Of a DNA stretch of 64,000 nt, positions 1 to 14,117 are shown piece after piece. Position numbers and translations under genes: made by a program. The notes beneath the pieces are model-generated. The model was not told the origin of the DNA, made no database searches, and saw nothing but the letters and a program-made list of their open reading frames with translations. Within the stretch, counting starts at the first letter, position 1. Every line of letters begins with the position of its first letter. Source of the DNA: Lentisphaeria bacterium (GTDB lineage: Bacteria > Verrucomicrobiota > Lentisphaeria > Victivallales > UBA1829); assembly GCA_017456805.1 (NCBI GenBank), contig JAFTIQ010000032.1, forward strand, positions 7,971 to 71,970, given 5' to 3'.

Positions 1-38
1 TTCTGAATATACAAACATTAACATAGCAAGGAGAAAAA

Positions 39-4470
<4,432 letters not shown>

Positions 4471-4482
4471 CAGGGATTTCCA

Positions 4483-5442
4483 ATGACAGATCCCTCAGCC
4501 AATATGTGCGTGATCATGCTTCCGCCGGAACGGAACGATGCCCTCCGTTCCGCGCTGGAAGCCCATCTCTTTACCTTTTCAGAACACCCCTACGCAAGAT
4601 TCAAAGCAGTCAAAGAAAAAACCAATGTGATCCTCTACAACAGCGGAAAACTGGTCATTCAGGGGAAAGGGACCGGCGAGTTTGTAGAGTTCATTCTTGA
4701 ACCGGAAGTTCTATGCGCCTGTCCCGTAACGGGTGCAAAAATGGAACAGCAGGAAGAAATCCCCTTTACTGCTCATGCAGGGATAGATGAAAGCGGGAAA
4801 GGAGACTTTTTCGGTCCGCTGGTGGCATGTGCCGCCTATATTCCGGATAAAGAGATGGAAAATAAACTGCTTCAGGCTGGAGTTTGTGACTGCAAGCTGA
4901 TCAAGAGCGATACGAAGCTCCGGGCGATTGCTTCCAAAGCCGCAGCGATCCTCAAAGGGAACTTTTCCATTGTCAGCATCGGACCGGAGGCTTATAACCG
5001 GATGTATCAGAGTTTCCGTTCCATCAATCCGCTTTTGGCATGGGCTCATGCCCGTGCTTTGGAAAATCTGCTGGAAAAAGTTCCGGATTGCACAGAAGCG
5101 ATCGCGGATAAATTCGGAGATGATTCTCTGATCTGCAACGCACTCGGAGAACGGGGGAAAAAAATTCATCTTGTCCAGAAAGTCAAAGCGGAAAGCGATA
5201 TTGCTGTTGCCGCGGCTTCCATTCTGGCAAGGGCAGGATTCCTGAGAAAACTGGATGAACTCAGCGAAACTGCCGGAATCACGCTGCCGAAAGGCGGCGG
5301 AGAACAAACCGATGAGCCCGCATCCAGACTTGCTGTGGCTGGCGGACGCGAATACTTGGGGAAATTTGCAAAGCTTCATTTCCGGAACACTTATAAAGCT
5401 CTGGGAATGGAACCGCCGCCGAAGCCGGTTTGGAAAAAGTAA
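4483..5442 (+). CDS. rnhC: Ribonuclease HIII
   Basis: A 319-residue type 2 RNase H that cleaves RNA in RNA-DNA hybrids. The catalytic signature is GIDESGKGDFFGP (D102, E103), and the GKGDFFGP form is characteristic of RNase HIII. The roughly 90-residue N-terminal extension corresponds to the TBP-like substrate-binding domain that separates RNase HIII from HII. Further acidic residues lie in the DKFGDDS segment. It begins 12 bases after lacZ, so it sits in a catabolic operon although its role is housekeeping. Confidence 0.93.
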   Translation: MTDPSANMCVIMLPPERNDALRSALEAHLFTFSEHPYARFKAVKEKTNVILYNSGKLVIQGKGTGEFVEFILEPEVLCACPVTGAKMEQQEEIPFTAHAGIDESGKGDFFGPLVACAAYIPDKEMENKLLQAGVCDCKLIKSDTKLRAIASKAAAILKGNFSIVSIGPEAYNRMYQSFRSINPLLAWAHARALENLLEKVPDCTEAIADKFGDDSLICNALGERGKKIHLVQKVKAESDIAVAAASILARAGFLRKLDELSETAGITLPKGGGEQTDEPASRLAVAGGREYLGKFAKLHFRNTYKALGMEPPPKPVWKK

Positions 5443-5487
5443 CATTACCCCGGAACGCTTTTCCGGAAACATTGTGAAGGAGTCTTT

Positions 5488-6627
5488 ATGCTGCTGTACC
5501 TTTCCCCGATCATTGCTGTTTGTGTCTTTCTCATTGCAATCCGCCCTCTTGCGATTTCCAAATGGTGGAAAGCAGGAATCTTTGTGATTCTCTGCTGCGT
5601 GGCTTCCAAATATTTTATCATCAGATTGTTTGGCGGACCGGCATTTTTTGCGCCGGATCTTCCGCGCTGGATCATTCTTTTTTCCGCATGGATCTATGCT
5701 GTCCTGCTTGGCTGGTTTGCCCTGCTCCTGTTCAGCATGATCCTCTATGGAGGATTCCGTCTCGGATTGAAACTCAAGCACAAAGAATACCCGGCAGAAT
5801 GGAAAAAATATTGGATCCGGCTCAATCTCGGATTTCTTGGTCTCTCGATTCTTTGCACCTCGCTGGGGATTTACTGGGGAACCCAAGTTCCGCCGGTCAG
5901 AGAACGGACCATTTATCTGAAGGATCTTCCGGAGAGTGCAGAGGGAATGAAAATCGTCCTTCTGGCAGATCTCCATGTTGATTACAGCTCCGATCCGGAA
6001 TTCATCCGGGAAGTCGTCAAAAGAACCAACGGGGCAAAACCTGATCTGATCGTCATTGTCGGAGACTTTGTTGATGGAACCACTGAACGGTGCGGAGGCA
6101 AAGTTGCCCTGCTGAATCAATTGAACGCTCCGCTGGGAGTTTATGGTGTCCCGGGAAATCATGAGTATTATTCCGGGTACGATCAATGGATGAAATTCCT
6201 GCAGGAAGAAGCAAAGATCCACATGCTTCCGAATCGTTCCGTCAAATTATCCAACGGGGTTTATCTTTCCGGAACAATGGATCAGGCTGCCAGGATCCGG
6301 AAAATGGAACTGCCTTCTCCGGAAAAAGCTGTTCATCCGGAAATGAAACCGGAAGATTGCGGAATTCTTCTTGCACACAATCCAAAACTTGCGTTAAAAG
6401 CCAAAGACTTTTATGATCTTCAATTTTCCGGACACACCCATGGCGGAATGATTTTGGGTTTGGATCTGCTGGTCAAACAGATGAACAGCGGTTTTGTTTC
6501 CGGTCACTATCAGATTGATGATATGCAGCTGTATCTGACCAACGGAACAGGAATTTGGAGTGGTTTTCCGATCCGTTTCGGCAGACCTTCCGAGATCGCA
6601 TTGATCACTCTCCGGAAAAAAAAATAA
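5488..6627 (+). CDS. Membrane-anchored metallophosphoesterase (YkuE/YaeI-like)
   Basis: A 379-residue protein with three or four hydrophobic helices in residues 1-140 followed by a calcineurin-like phosphoesterase domain. The metal-site motifs are complete: LLADLHVD (D161, H163), GDFVDG (D193), GNHEYY (N224, H225) and SGHTHGG (H316, H318). This is the architecture of YkuE/YaeI-type membrane phosphoesterases, some of which act on lipid-linked pyrophosphates; the substrate here is not determined. The start has GAAGGAG upstream. It is the last gene of the lacZ run and is followed by a strong terminator. Confidence 0.88.
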   Translation: MLLYLSPIIAVCVFLIAIRPLAISKWWKAGIFVILCCVASKYFIIRLFGGPAFFAPDLPRWIILFSAWIYAVLLGWFALLLFSMILYGGFRLGLKLKHKEYPAEWKKYWIRLNLGFLGLSILCTSLGIYWGTQVPPVRERTIYLKDLPESAEGMKIVLLADLHVDYSSDPEFIREVVKRTNGAKPDLIVIVGDFVDGTTERCGGKVALLNQLNAPLGVYGVPGNHEYYSGYDQWMKFLQEEAKIHMLPNRSVKLSNGVYLSGTMDQAARIRKMELPSPEKAVHPEMKPEDCGILLAHNPKLALKAKDFYDLQFSGHTHGGMILGLDLLVKQMNSGFVSGHYQIDDMQLYLTNGTGIWSGFPIRFGRPSEIALITLRKKK

Positions 6628-6643
6628 CTCTCAGCAAAAAAAG

Positions 6644-6665
6644 GGGCTGTCAGTTGCGACAGCCC
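6644..6665. terminator. Bidirectional rho-independent terminator
   Basis: A perfect 8-bp stem (GGGCTGTC / GACAGCCC) encloses a 6-nt loop. It is flanked by an A-run on the left and a T-rich stretch on the right, so it can end both the rightward lacZ run and the leftward operon that stops at 6687. Confidence 0.85.
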
Positions 6666-6686
6666 TCTTTATTTCAGGAAAACTTT

Positions 6687-8315
6687 TTATTTTTTCGCTC
6701 CCGGCAATGCGGGAAGCAGCTGAGTTCCGGGAAGCAAGGAGGCCGCCGGTACGGTTGACTGCTGCTCTTCCATAATTTCACCACGCAGACGCGGTGCCAG
6801 CTTGGGATAATTATTGATCACCATTGTGACGATCTCTTTCTTCATTGTCCCGAAGGGCGGAAGTTTCATGCGGTCAACATCCTTGAAAGAGAGAGCATAA
6901 CGGTCATACGCCATTTTGGCGAGCTTCAAGTGAGCTTCCCCTGCGGCACGATCATCATAAGCAATGTAAAGTGCTGCAGTAAAAATCAAACCGCTGATCA
7001 GGTCATGAACCTGTTTGTAGGAACCGTCCTTCACGTCTTCCGTCCACTGGGTAAGCACGAACTGATCAAAATTGAGGAAACGTTTATCCCCGGGCAGACG
7101 TTCTTTCTGCATGATCTTGAAATATTCCCGTGCTTTCTTTTCTCTTCCGTAAGAATAAAGGGTAACGATCGCGTCGATCATGAAGTTATCCAGTGCGCTC
7201 TTGAAAGACTGAGCATACTGATTGCGTTCTGCGGCAAGAAGGAAAGATTCTCTGACAGCATCTGCCAAATCGAGATTGGGAACAAGGAGATAGTCTTCCG
7301 ACGGGACCCCTTCCGGCATCAGCATACGGCCGCCGATAAAGGATTCCTTCAAAGACTGAGTGATCATACGGTCACACTCAATACTCTGCCGCTTGGGACT
7401 GTACATATTTCCGAGCGTTGCCCAGTAAATCGCATAGGATTCAGAAGTCCGCCAATCCAGTTTTCCATATTTTTCCGTGATTTCCAGAACGATTTCCGGA
7501 CGGATTTTGTAATAATCTCTGAGCCAGATGGCACGGAGGAACGTTTCCAATTCTTTTGCATCATCAGCACTCAAGGCTTTTGTCAAAGCCTCCGGCAGCA
7601 ATCCGGTTTCGCGGAACGCCCGGTTCAAAGCTTCATCATCGGGGAACCCTGCCTGACGGATCTTGTTCCAGTACTCTTCCTGAGGATGCAGTTTCCGGAA
7701 CTCCACAAAAGAGCGCGGGGCATCGTTCAACGCCTTCCAATCGGGATCAGGCACGCCGCCGAACGCTTTCTGCATCTCTTTGGCGATCTGGAATTTATAA
7801 TAACGCTGTGCATCGTCAAGGGTATTCCCCATCTTATGCTGATAAATCCAGCCGAGCTGCTGATAAAGAACGGGGTCATTGGCATTATAATTCAAGGCTT
7901 CATCACGGATCAGTTCGATACCGCGCTGAACCCAGCGCCAGCGGTCCTCCGGAGCCTGGAACGTCACAGAAACGTTATATGCCATGTTCCAGGAAAGATA
8001 TGCAGTTGCACCGGTGAATTTCGGCTGAAGTTTTGTGATCCAGGAGGCAAGCTGAACGAGTTCAAAATATTTGCCCTCTTCCTGCAGAGCACCGGCACGA
8101 AGCCAGAGCAGGTCGGCAAGAAGTCCGCGGAAACCGCCCAGAGCAACTGTCGTAAAGGCAACCATGGGAGGCAGCCCCTTGACCGAAGCCTCATCCACAA
8201 GTTTTTCCTGTTGGATCATATTGTCCAGTTTATCCTGAACTTCCAGATTCAAGCTGAGCAGGATCCCTGCAGCCAATATCACGATCAACCATATTTGAAT
8301 TTTCTTGAAATACAT
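6687..8315 (-). CDS. Membrane-anchored helical-repeat protein, function unknown
   Basis: A 542-residue protein with one N-terminal membrane segment (about residues 6-23) and a long, mostly alpha-helical remainder rich in Trp and Tyr. Stretches such as LYQQLGWIYQHK resemble TPR helices. No catalytic motif was recognised. The C-terminus ends in an Ala/Pro/Leu-rich tail. It is the last gene of the SPFH-ATPase-ABC operon, 17 bases after the ABC permease, so it may be an accessory extracytoplasmic partner of that transporter. That role is inferred from position only. Confidence 0.7.
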   Translation of the reverse strand: MYFKKIQIWLIVILAAGILLSLNLEVQDKLDNMIQQEKLVDEASVKGLPPMVAFTTVALGGFRGLLADLLWLRAGALQEEGKYFELVQLASWITKLQPKFTGATAYLSWNMAYNVSVTFQAPEDRWRWVQRGIELIRDEALNYNANDPVLYQQLGWIYQHKMGNTLDDAQRYYKFQIAKEMQKAFGGVPDPDWKALNDAPRSFVEFRKLHPQEEYWNKIRQAGFPDDEALNRAFRETGLLPEALTKALSADDAKELETFLRAIWLRDYYKIRPEIVLEITEKYGKLDWRTSESYAIYWATLGNMYSPKRQSIECDRMITQSLKESFIGGRMLMPEGVPSEDYLLVPNLDLADAVRESFLLAAERNQYAQSFKSALDNFMIDAIVTLYSYGREKKAREYFKIMQKERLPGDKRFLNFDQFVLTQWTEDVKDGSYKQVHDLISGLIFTAALYIAYDDRAAGEAHLKLAKMAYDRYALSFKDVDRMKLPPFGTMKKEIVTMVINNYPKLAPRLRGEIMEEQQSTVPAASLLPGTQLLPALPGAKK

Positions 8316-8332
8316 CTCCGCATTCCCTCTTC

Positions 8333-9808
8333 TTATCGTTTGACGGATGCCATGGCAAATTCACGTCTGTTATAAATATACATTCCAATCAATGCCAGAA
8401 TCCCGCCCTTGACCAGAACGTGCCAGAGAAATACATTTCCGATCATGGAAAGTTCGATCAACTCCCCATTCGCCACAAGTTCTGAAACGGAAAATGCCTG
8501 AATCGGAATCACTGCAAACAACAGGAATTCGCCCAGGTAGTATCCGTAAACATCCATCGCGGGCATCTCTGCAAGACTGCCGTAATTTTTGATAGGACTC
8601 TGCAGGAACGTTGCAAGAGATCCGAAGGCAAGGTAGGAAAGTGTAAAGAAAATCGCCGTAGGCATGGAAAGAAAAGATGCCGCAGCAAAAGCAATCATCG
8701 TCACAACAAAAACCGCCAGCCATTCCATGAATACTGCCCGGAAATAGTTGTTGAGAAAACTGACATGTTTGATAAGGACCTTGGGTCCATCGGCAAGCTG
8801 GAACTGAACAGGCTTCTGACTCCAGTTCGCATAGCCGAGCGTCACTTTACCGTCATAAATAATATTTTCAGAAGGCAGTTCCAGTTCATTTACGGAAACG
8901 GTAAGGATTTCTTCCGGTTTCCGGGTCACATAAGTGGTCATGAGTTCCGGAACCGGTTTCTCTCCGGGTTTCACATTGGCCGGATCCGGCATTTTTTCAT
9001 AGAACAGGATCGCCCCCCATGCCCCGACAACCTTTTCAGCCGTCTGGGAAGTGCTGGATGTATAAACGCGGTAACGGACAAAAAAATCGCCTTTGTAATT
9101 TTTCGGAAGGCCTTCATATTCCCAGAGACGGATCTGTCCGGCTTTGATTTCAGAAAGCCCGGAAAGCACCTGACGGCGGATCTCCTGCAAAATCTTCTGC
9201 CGCTGTTCTTCTGTATAAACATTGAGAACCCGTTTTCCGTCCGGAGTCGTTTTGGACATCTGACGAGAAAATTCTTCATTGATCAGCTTGTTGATATCCG
9301 GAAGTTTCGGCATATAAACACGGCGTCCGGTCAGGACTTCATTCGCGATCTTCTGCTGTTCCCGGCTGGCAACCCCCTGTTCTTTCTGCGCGCCATCTTC
9401 GGAAATCAATCCGGCTTTTTTGTACTGCCAGGTAACAAAGCCGTAGACTGCCAAGGCGGAAATCAGGAGCAGCACTGTCAAAAGTGCCATGACTCCGGAA
9501 AATTTTCCAAGCCAGATCACCGGACGGGAAACAGGTTTGACAACGATCATGTGGATCCGGTTATCTTCCAAATCCTGAGTCATTGTCTGACATCCGAGCC
9601 AGATCCCGGTGAGCATCAGCATCAGGGAGATGAACGAAAGGCTGTACTCAAGAGAAACCTGAATGTAACCATACGCAGAACCATCCCCTTTGATGGTATT
9701 GGGAACAATCAGAATCCCGATCAGAAGCACTGCAAGCAGGAACTGAAAAACGTGGGAACGCATTGCGCCCCGGCACGTCAGTCTGACGATTGATAAATAT
9801 GCAGACAT
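8333..9808 (-). CDS. ABC-2 type transporter permease
   Basis: A 491-residue membrane protein. The hydrophobic segments fall into an N-terminal group (about 15-35, 55-75 and 105-125) and a C-terminal group (about 360-480), separated by a roughly 230-residue soluble domain. This is the layout of ABC-2 permeases with a large extracytoplasmic loop. It starts 18 bases after the ABC ATPase gene, which supplies the nucleotide-binding subunit. The transported substrate is unknown. Confidence 0.85.
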   Translation of the reverse strand: MSAYLSIVRLTCRGAMRSHVFQFLLAVLLIGILIVPNTIKGDGSAYGYIQVSLEYSLSFISLMLMLTGIWLGCQTMTQDLEDNRIHMIVVKPVSRPVIWLGKFSGVMALLTVLLLISALAVYGFVTWQYKKAGLISEDGAQKEQGVASREQQKIANEVLTGRRVYMPKLPDINKLINEEFSRQMSKTTPDGKRVLNVYTEEQRQKILQEIRRQVLSGLSEIKAGQIRLWEYEGLPKNYKGDFFVRYRVYTSSTSQTAEKVVGAWGAILFYEKMPDPANVKPGEKPVPELMTTYVTRKPEEILTVSVNELELPSENIIYDGKVTLGYANWSQKPVQFQLADGPKVLIKHVSFLNNYFRAVFMEWLAVFVVTMIAFAAASFLSMPTAIFFTLSYLAFGSLATFLQSPIKNYGSLAEMPAMDVYGYYLGEFLLFAVIPIQAFSVSELVANGELIELSMIGNVFLWHVLVKGGILALIGMYIYNRREFAMASVKR

Positions 9809-9826
9809 ATCTGTTTCTCCTACGGC

Positions 9827-10966
9827 TTATTTCCCTGATAAGAGATCGGAAAGTTTCTTGTTTGCCTCATCCATCTGTTGACGGGCCTCTTCATCAAGCG
9901 GTTTTTCTTCCGCGACCTCAACTTTATCTTCCAGCTCGCTCAACTTCTTCCTGCTTTCTTCTGCGATCACAGGAGCTTCTGTTTCAGGAGCGGCTTCTTC
10001 TTTAATATCCATACCGGAAAGTCTGGCAAGTTTTTCTTTTCCGGTTTCAGAAATTTCGCCTTCGGAAAGATAATCTGCGATTTCCCCGCCGGAAGTTGCC
10101 CCGGATGTTGCAATACTTTCCTTCTTCGCATCATCTACAACATTCAGGAAGAAATCTTCCAGCGTTTTGCGCGGATGGTCGATCGTAAAATCAGCCCCCG
10201 TTGTTTCACGGATGACATTTTCGATCTTGGCAAGAGCTTCATCCGGAAGGTCCGGAATGGTAATCCGGCTGGTATTTTTCACGGAAAGAAGCTCATCCAT
10301 CGTGCCCTGAGCACGGATCTTGCCGCCGTAAAGAATAATCACGCGGTCGCAAACATCTTCCACATCGCTGAGAAGATGACTTGTTACAAGGACAGTTTTT
10401 CCACGGCGTTTCAGCAGAAGAATCAAATCTTTGACTTCCCGGCAGCCGATGGGGTCCAAACCGCTTGTAGGTTCATCAAGAATCAGAAATGCAGGGTCAT
10501 TGATCATCGCCTGAGCAAGCCCGATTCGCCGGGCCATCCCTTTGGAAAACTCGCCGACCCGGCGGTTCGCCGCATGGGAAAGCCCCACCATATCCAGAAG
10601 CTGTTCGGCTCTTTTTTTCCGTTCCTGTGCGGAAAGCCCGAACAGAGAACCGAAGAAATCAAGGGTTTCGTATGCCGTCAGATACTTGTAAAGATAAGTT
10701 TCTTCCGGCAGATAACCGATCATCCGTTTTGCTGCAACACTGCGGGGAGAAGTCCCGAAAACCGTCAACCGCCCGCCAGTGGGATAAAGAAGCCCCAAAA
10801 GCATCTTGACAGTCGTGGATTTCCCGGATCCGTTGGGCCCCAAAAGACCAATCACTTCTCCCTCTTTGACCTCAAAATCGATGTCATTGACTGCTCTTGC
10901 CTTGGGTCGGTTCCAGAAATCACGGAACTCTTTGACAAGTCCTACTGCCTCAACGATATTTGCCAT
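9827..10966 (-). CDS. ABC transporter ATP-binding protein with acidic C-terminal extension
   Basis: A 379-residue protein. The Walker A motif GPNGSGKST is at about 43-51, the signature region FSKGMARR at about 140-147 and Walker B LILDEPTSGLDP at about 161-172, followed by the H-loop in VTSHLL. The ATPase domain ends near residue 240. The remaining ~135 residues form a Glu/Lys-rich, probably coiled-coil tail that most ABC-2 ATPases lack. It pairs with the permease directly downstream. Confidence 0.92.
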   Translation of the reverse strand: MANIVEAVGLVKEFRDFWNRPKARAVNDIDFEVKEGEVIGLLGPNGSGKSTTVKMLLGLLYPTGGRLTVFGTSPRSVAAKRMIGYLPEETYLYKYLTAYETLDFFGSLFGLSAQERKKRAEQLLDMVGLSHAANRRVGEFSKGMARRIGLAQAMINDPAFLILDEPTSGLDPIGCREVKDLILLLKRRGKTVLVTSHLLSDVEDVCDRVIILYGGKIRAQGTMDELLSVKNTSRITIPDLPDEALAKIENVIRETTGADFTIDHPRKTLEDFFLNVVDDAKKESIATSGATSGGEIADYLSEGEISETGKEKLARLSGMDIKEEAAPETEAPVIAEESRKKLSELEDKVEVAEEKPLDEEARQQMDEANKKLSDLLSGK

Positions 10967-10993
10967 TTTCAGAAATTCTCCCGAATAGAATTT

Positions 10994-12940
10994 TTATTTT
11001 TGTTCCTCTTCACTCTTCTTTTCTGCAAGAGTGATCATTTCACCTGTGCGAACCAATCTGGCACTGTTGAAAATAACAATCAGTGTACTGACCGTGTGGA
11101 AAATCGCCGCCACAACGGGAGTAAGTTCTCCAAAGACCGACAGAATAATACCGCCAATCACAAAAATCATACCAAACGCAAGGTTCTGGCTGATCACAGA
11201 TGACATCTTTCTGGAAAGTGAAATCAACAGGGGAATGCGGCGCAAATCATTGTTCATCAATGCAATAGATGCACTGTTGATAGCAATGTCACTGCCAATC
11301 GCACGCATCGCAATACTCAAGTTCCCGGCAGCAAGCGCAGGAGCGTCATTCACACCATCCCCCACAAATGCTACAAGATTATCTTTCTTGACCTTTTCCA
11401 CATATTCCACTTTCCCTTCAGGGAGACAATCCCCAAGGTAATCATCAATGCCGAGTGTCTTGGCAACTTCGCTGGCAACCGCTGCACGGTCCCCTGTCAC
11501 CATGGCACAAAGACGGATCCCGGAGTTCTTCAGCTCCTTGATCGTATCCGCTGCTTCAGCACGGATCTTATCACGGAATCCGAGCATACCCATCAGTTTC
11601 CCGTTCCGGGCAATCCCGACAACACTCATGCCGATCACTTCCGTCTCATCCTGATCAATCACGATCCCCTGCTCAGCCATCCATTTGGTTCTGCCGACCA
11701 TACAGGGAACTCCATTGATTTTTGCATTGACACCCTTACCATGAACTTCTTCATAGTCCGAACCTTCCACCAGCTTGATCCCGACTTCTTTTGCAAGACG
11801 GAGGATCGCAAGCGCAGTCGGGTGGTTACTGCGGGATTCCACCGATGCTGCAATCTGAAGCAGTTCGGCAGGCTCAACACCATCCACAGGACGGATCTTT
11901 GCAACCGCAAGCTCTCCTTCGGTCAGAGTACCGGTTTTGTCAAACACAAATGCCTTAATCTTGGAAGCAAGTTCCAGATGAGTAATGTTCTTGATCAGGA
12001 TCCCCAACCGGGCAGCCGCAGCAACCGCAGCAACAACTGCCGTCGGCGTCGCCAGAACAACTGCACAGGGACAGGCGATCACGAGAAGAGTGATCACGCG
12101 CTTCATATCTCCGCCGGAGAACCACCAGGTCAGCATCGCAAGCATCAGAATCGTCGGAGTATAGAATCCGGCATATTTATCAATCAGACGGACGATGGGA
12201 CTCTTGCTGGATTCCGCCGCAAGAATCATCTCTTTGACCTTACCGAGAGTTGTATCATCCCCGATCTTGGTCACGCGGACTTCGATCCCCCCGGAAAGGT
12301 TCTGGGTTCCTGCATAAACTTCATCGCCCACGCCTTTATCGACAGGAAGAGATTCCCCTGTAATGGATGCCTGGTTGACTGCACTCTGCCCTTCGATGAT
12401 CTCACCATCCACCGGGAAGTTTTCCCCGGGGCGGACACTGATCACATCGCCGATGCTGAGGTCAGCGGCTTCCACATCCGTATAGGTTCCATCCTCATTG
12501 CGCTTGTGGGCATCGTGAGGAGTCAAACGGAGCAGTTCTTCAATGGAACGCTGCGCTCCGGAAGCTGTACGGGTTTCAATAATGATCGTAATCAGAAGGA
12601 AGAAGGAAATGATCCCGGCTTCCCGGAATTCTCCGCCGGCAAACGCCGCAAGAATCGCAAGAGCAACAAGCTCATTCATATAAACACGACCAACACAGAG
12701 ATCCCGGACCGCGGCAATGAAAATAGGCATTGCCAAAACGATCGCTCCGATCACAGCACTGATCTGGGAGGCAAATGTCTGTTCCGGGAAAAACCATTCC
12801 AGAAGGAAGGAATTCAGAACAAAGAAACCGCCTGCCGCTGCAAACGCTGCACGGCCCATGCTTCTGCCATGACCGCGGCCTTCTGACATTACACCTTTTG
12901 CATCTTCATTATGATCATGACCGCAAATACAAACGCTCAT
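10994..12940 (-). CDS. Heavy-metal translocating P1B-type ATPase
   Basis: A 648-residue cation pump. Motifs in order: TGES (194-197), the transmembrane CPC metal site (290-292), the phosphorylated Asp in FDKTGTLT (D334), the HP locus SNHPTA (373-374) and a hinge GDGVNDAP. The class with CPC and an HP locus exports Cu+, Zn2+, Cd2+ or Pb2+; the exact metal cannot be read from sequence. It has no HMA domain. Instead its N-terminus carries a short Cys/His patch, CICGHDHN (residues 4-11), echoing the HflC-like protein two genes upstream. Its ATG overlaps the preceding stop by 4 bases, indicating translational coupling. Confidence 0.94.
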   Translation of the reverse strand: MSVCICGHDHNEDAKGVMSEGRGHGRSMGRAAFAAAGGFFVLNSFLLEWFFPEQTFASQISAVIGAIVLAMPIFIAAVRDLCVGRVYMNELVALAILAAFAGGEFREAGIISFFLLITIIIETRTASGAQRSIEELLRLTPHDAHKRNEDGTYTDVEAADLSIGDVISVRPGENFPVDGEIIEGQSAVNQASITGESLPVDKGVGDEVYAGTQNLSGGIEVRVTKIGDDTTLGKVKEMILAAESSKSPIVRLIDKYAGFYTPTILMLAMLTWWFSGGDMKRVITLLVIACPCAVVLATPTAVVAAVAAAARLGILIKNITHLELASKIKAFVFDKTGTLTEGELAVAKIRPVDGVEPAELLQIAASVESRSNHPTALAILRLAKEVGIKLVEGSDYEEVHGKGVNAKINGVPCMVGRTKWMAEQGIVIDQDETEVIGMSVVGIARNGKLMGMLGFRDKIRAEAADTIKELKNSGIRLCAMVTGDRAAVASEVAKTLGIDDYLGDCLPEGKVEYVEKVKKDNLVAFVGDGVNDAPALAAGNLSIAMRAIGSDIAINSASIALMNNDLRRIPLLISLSRKMSSVISQNLAFGMIFVIGGIILSVFGELTPVVAAIFHTVSTLIVIFNSARLVRTGEMITLAEKKSEEEQK

Positions 12941-14097
12941 CTTTCACCCTCCTGACTTCTCGGTTGGATCACATTCTTATCCGCTCTGGGTTCAGGATTG
13001 AGTTTCAAACGCAACTCCTGTCTACCGGACGGCAGCGCATTCAAAATGAATTTGTCCTTCACCTTGGAAAGTGCTTCAGACACTGTCTGAGAGAACAGCG
13101 CAACCGTTACAGATGCCGGATTCTTCTTATATTCCGGCAGCAAACTTCTGAAATAAGCAGCATCAGCTTCCACTTCAGCTACAACACGACGCTTATAGTT
13201 TTCTGCTTCAGCAAGCATAACGTTCCGCTCGGTTTCCGCCTGAGCTCTCTGGGAAGAGGCATAAACTTCAGCTTTTTCCTTGGCGGCTCCAGCCTGAATT
13301 TCTGCCTGAAGCACTTCGTCAAACGCATTGATCGTCTGCGGCGGCGGACTCTTTACGCCCAAGCTGACAGAATCCACGGTGATCCCGATATTCATGTCGG
13401 CAATCCGCTTTCTGACCATCGCTTCCACTTCCATACGGTACTGGTTGCTCTTGTTGAAAATGATATCATTCGCATTCCACCGGGCTGTCACAACAAGCAC
13501 CGCATTGTCAAGAATGGAACGGAGCAGAGTCTTCGGTCCGCGGGTTCCCAGCACACGGTCATTTGCATCCCGGAACACAGTATCAGGATCTGCCGGAGCA
13601 GCAGGGGTCAAACAGGTTTCATAATACTGCTTGGGTCCGGTGATCCGGTAAGTCATGCTCCAGGAAGTATGAATGATACAGGCATCGGCAGTCATCAGAT
13701 AACCGTCCACGCCGGGAACCAGAGTTTCGCCGCCCTGAGGATTGTTTTTACGATCCGTGATCAGCTTCTCATTGATCGGCATGAAGGTGTTGCTGTTGAT
13801 CGTCTGGGGAGTCGTCGGGATCTCAACAATGGTACTGACAGGATAGGGAAATACCCAGTGCCAGTCATCGGTATAAAGCTCCTTGAACTCTCCGAACCGT
13901 AATGTAATCACGGCTGTATCGGGACGGACAGTGAAAAATCCGCTGAATGTGAAGAACCAGATCAGCAGAACCAATATCAGAACGGAAAGCAGAATAAACA
14001 CTGCTTTCAAGCTCTTGACAAGCATATCCATACCGGAAGAAAACATACCTTCTTCCGTGATGTGTGCTTCTGTCAATTCTTTGTTATCGTTTTCCAT
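12937..14097 (-). CDS. SPFH (band 7) protein, HflK/HflC-like, third copy
   Basis: A 386-residue protein with a single membrane helix (about residues 28-52) followed by an SPFH/prohibitin domain and an Ala/Glu-rich coiled coil (about 270-310). The segment after the helix, with VRPDTAVITLRFGE, is typical of HflK/HflC. It is the third consecutive SPFH gene in the operon and overlaps the P-type ATPase start. E. coli HflK/HflC form a membrane cage around the FtsH protease; this copy probably forms a mixed oligomer with its neighbours (inference). Confidence 0.85.
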   Translation of the reverse strand: MENDNKELTEAHITEEGMFSSGMDMLVKSLKAVFILLSVLILVLLIWFFTFSGFFTVRPDTAVITLRFGEFKELYTDDWHWVFPYPVSTIVEIPTTPQTINSNTFMPINEKLITDRKNNPQGGETLVPGVDGYLMTADACIIHTSWSMTYRITGPKQYYETCLTPAAPADPDTVFRDANDRVLGTRGPKTLLRSILDNAVLVVTARWNANDIIFNKSNQYRMEVEAMVRKRIADMNIGITVDSVSLGVKSPPPQTINAFDEVLQAEIQAGAAKEKAEVYASSQRAQAETERNVMLAEAENYKRRVVAEVEADAAYFRSLLPEYKKNPASVTVALFSQTVSEALSKVKDKFILNALPSGRQELRLKLNPEPRADKNVIQPRSQEGER

Positions 14098-14117
14098 ATT
14101 AGAATTCTCCGGTAGAA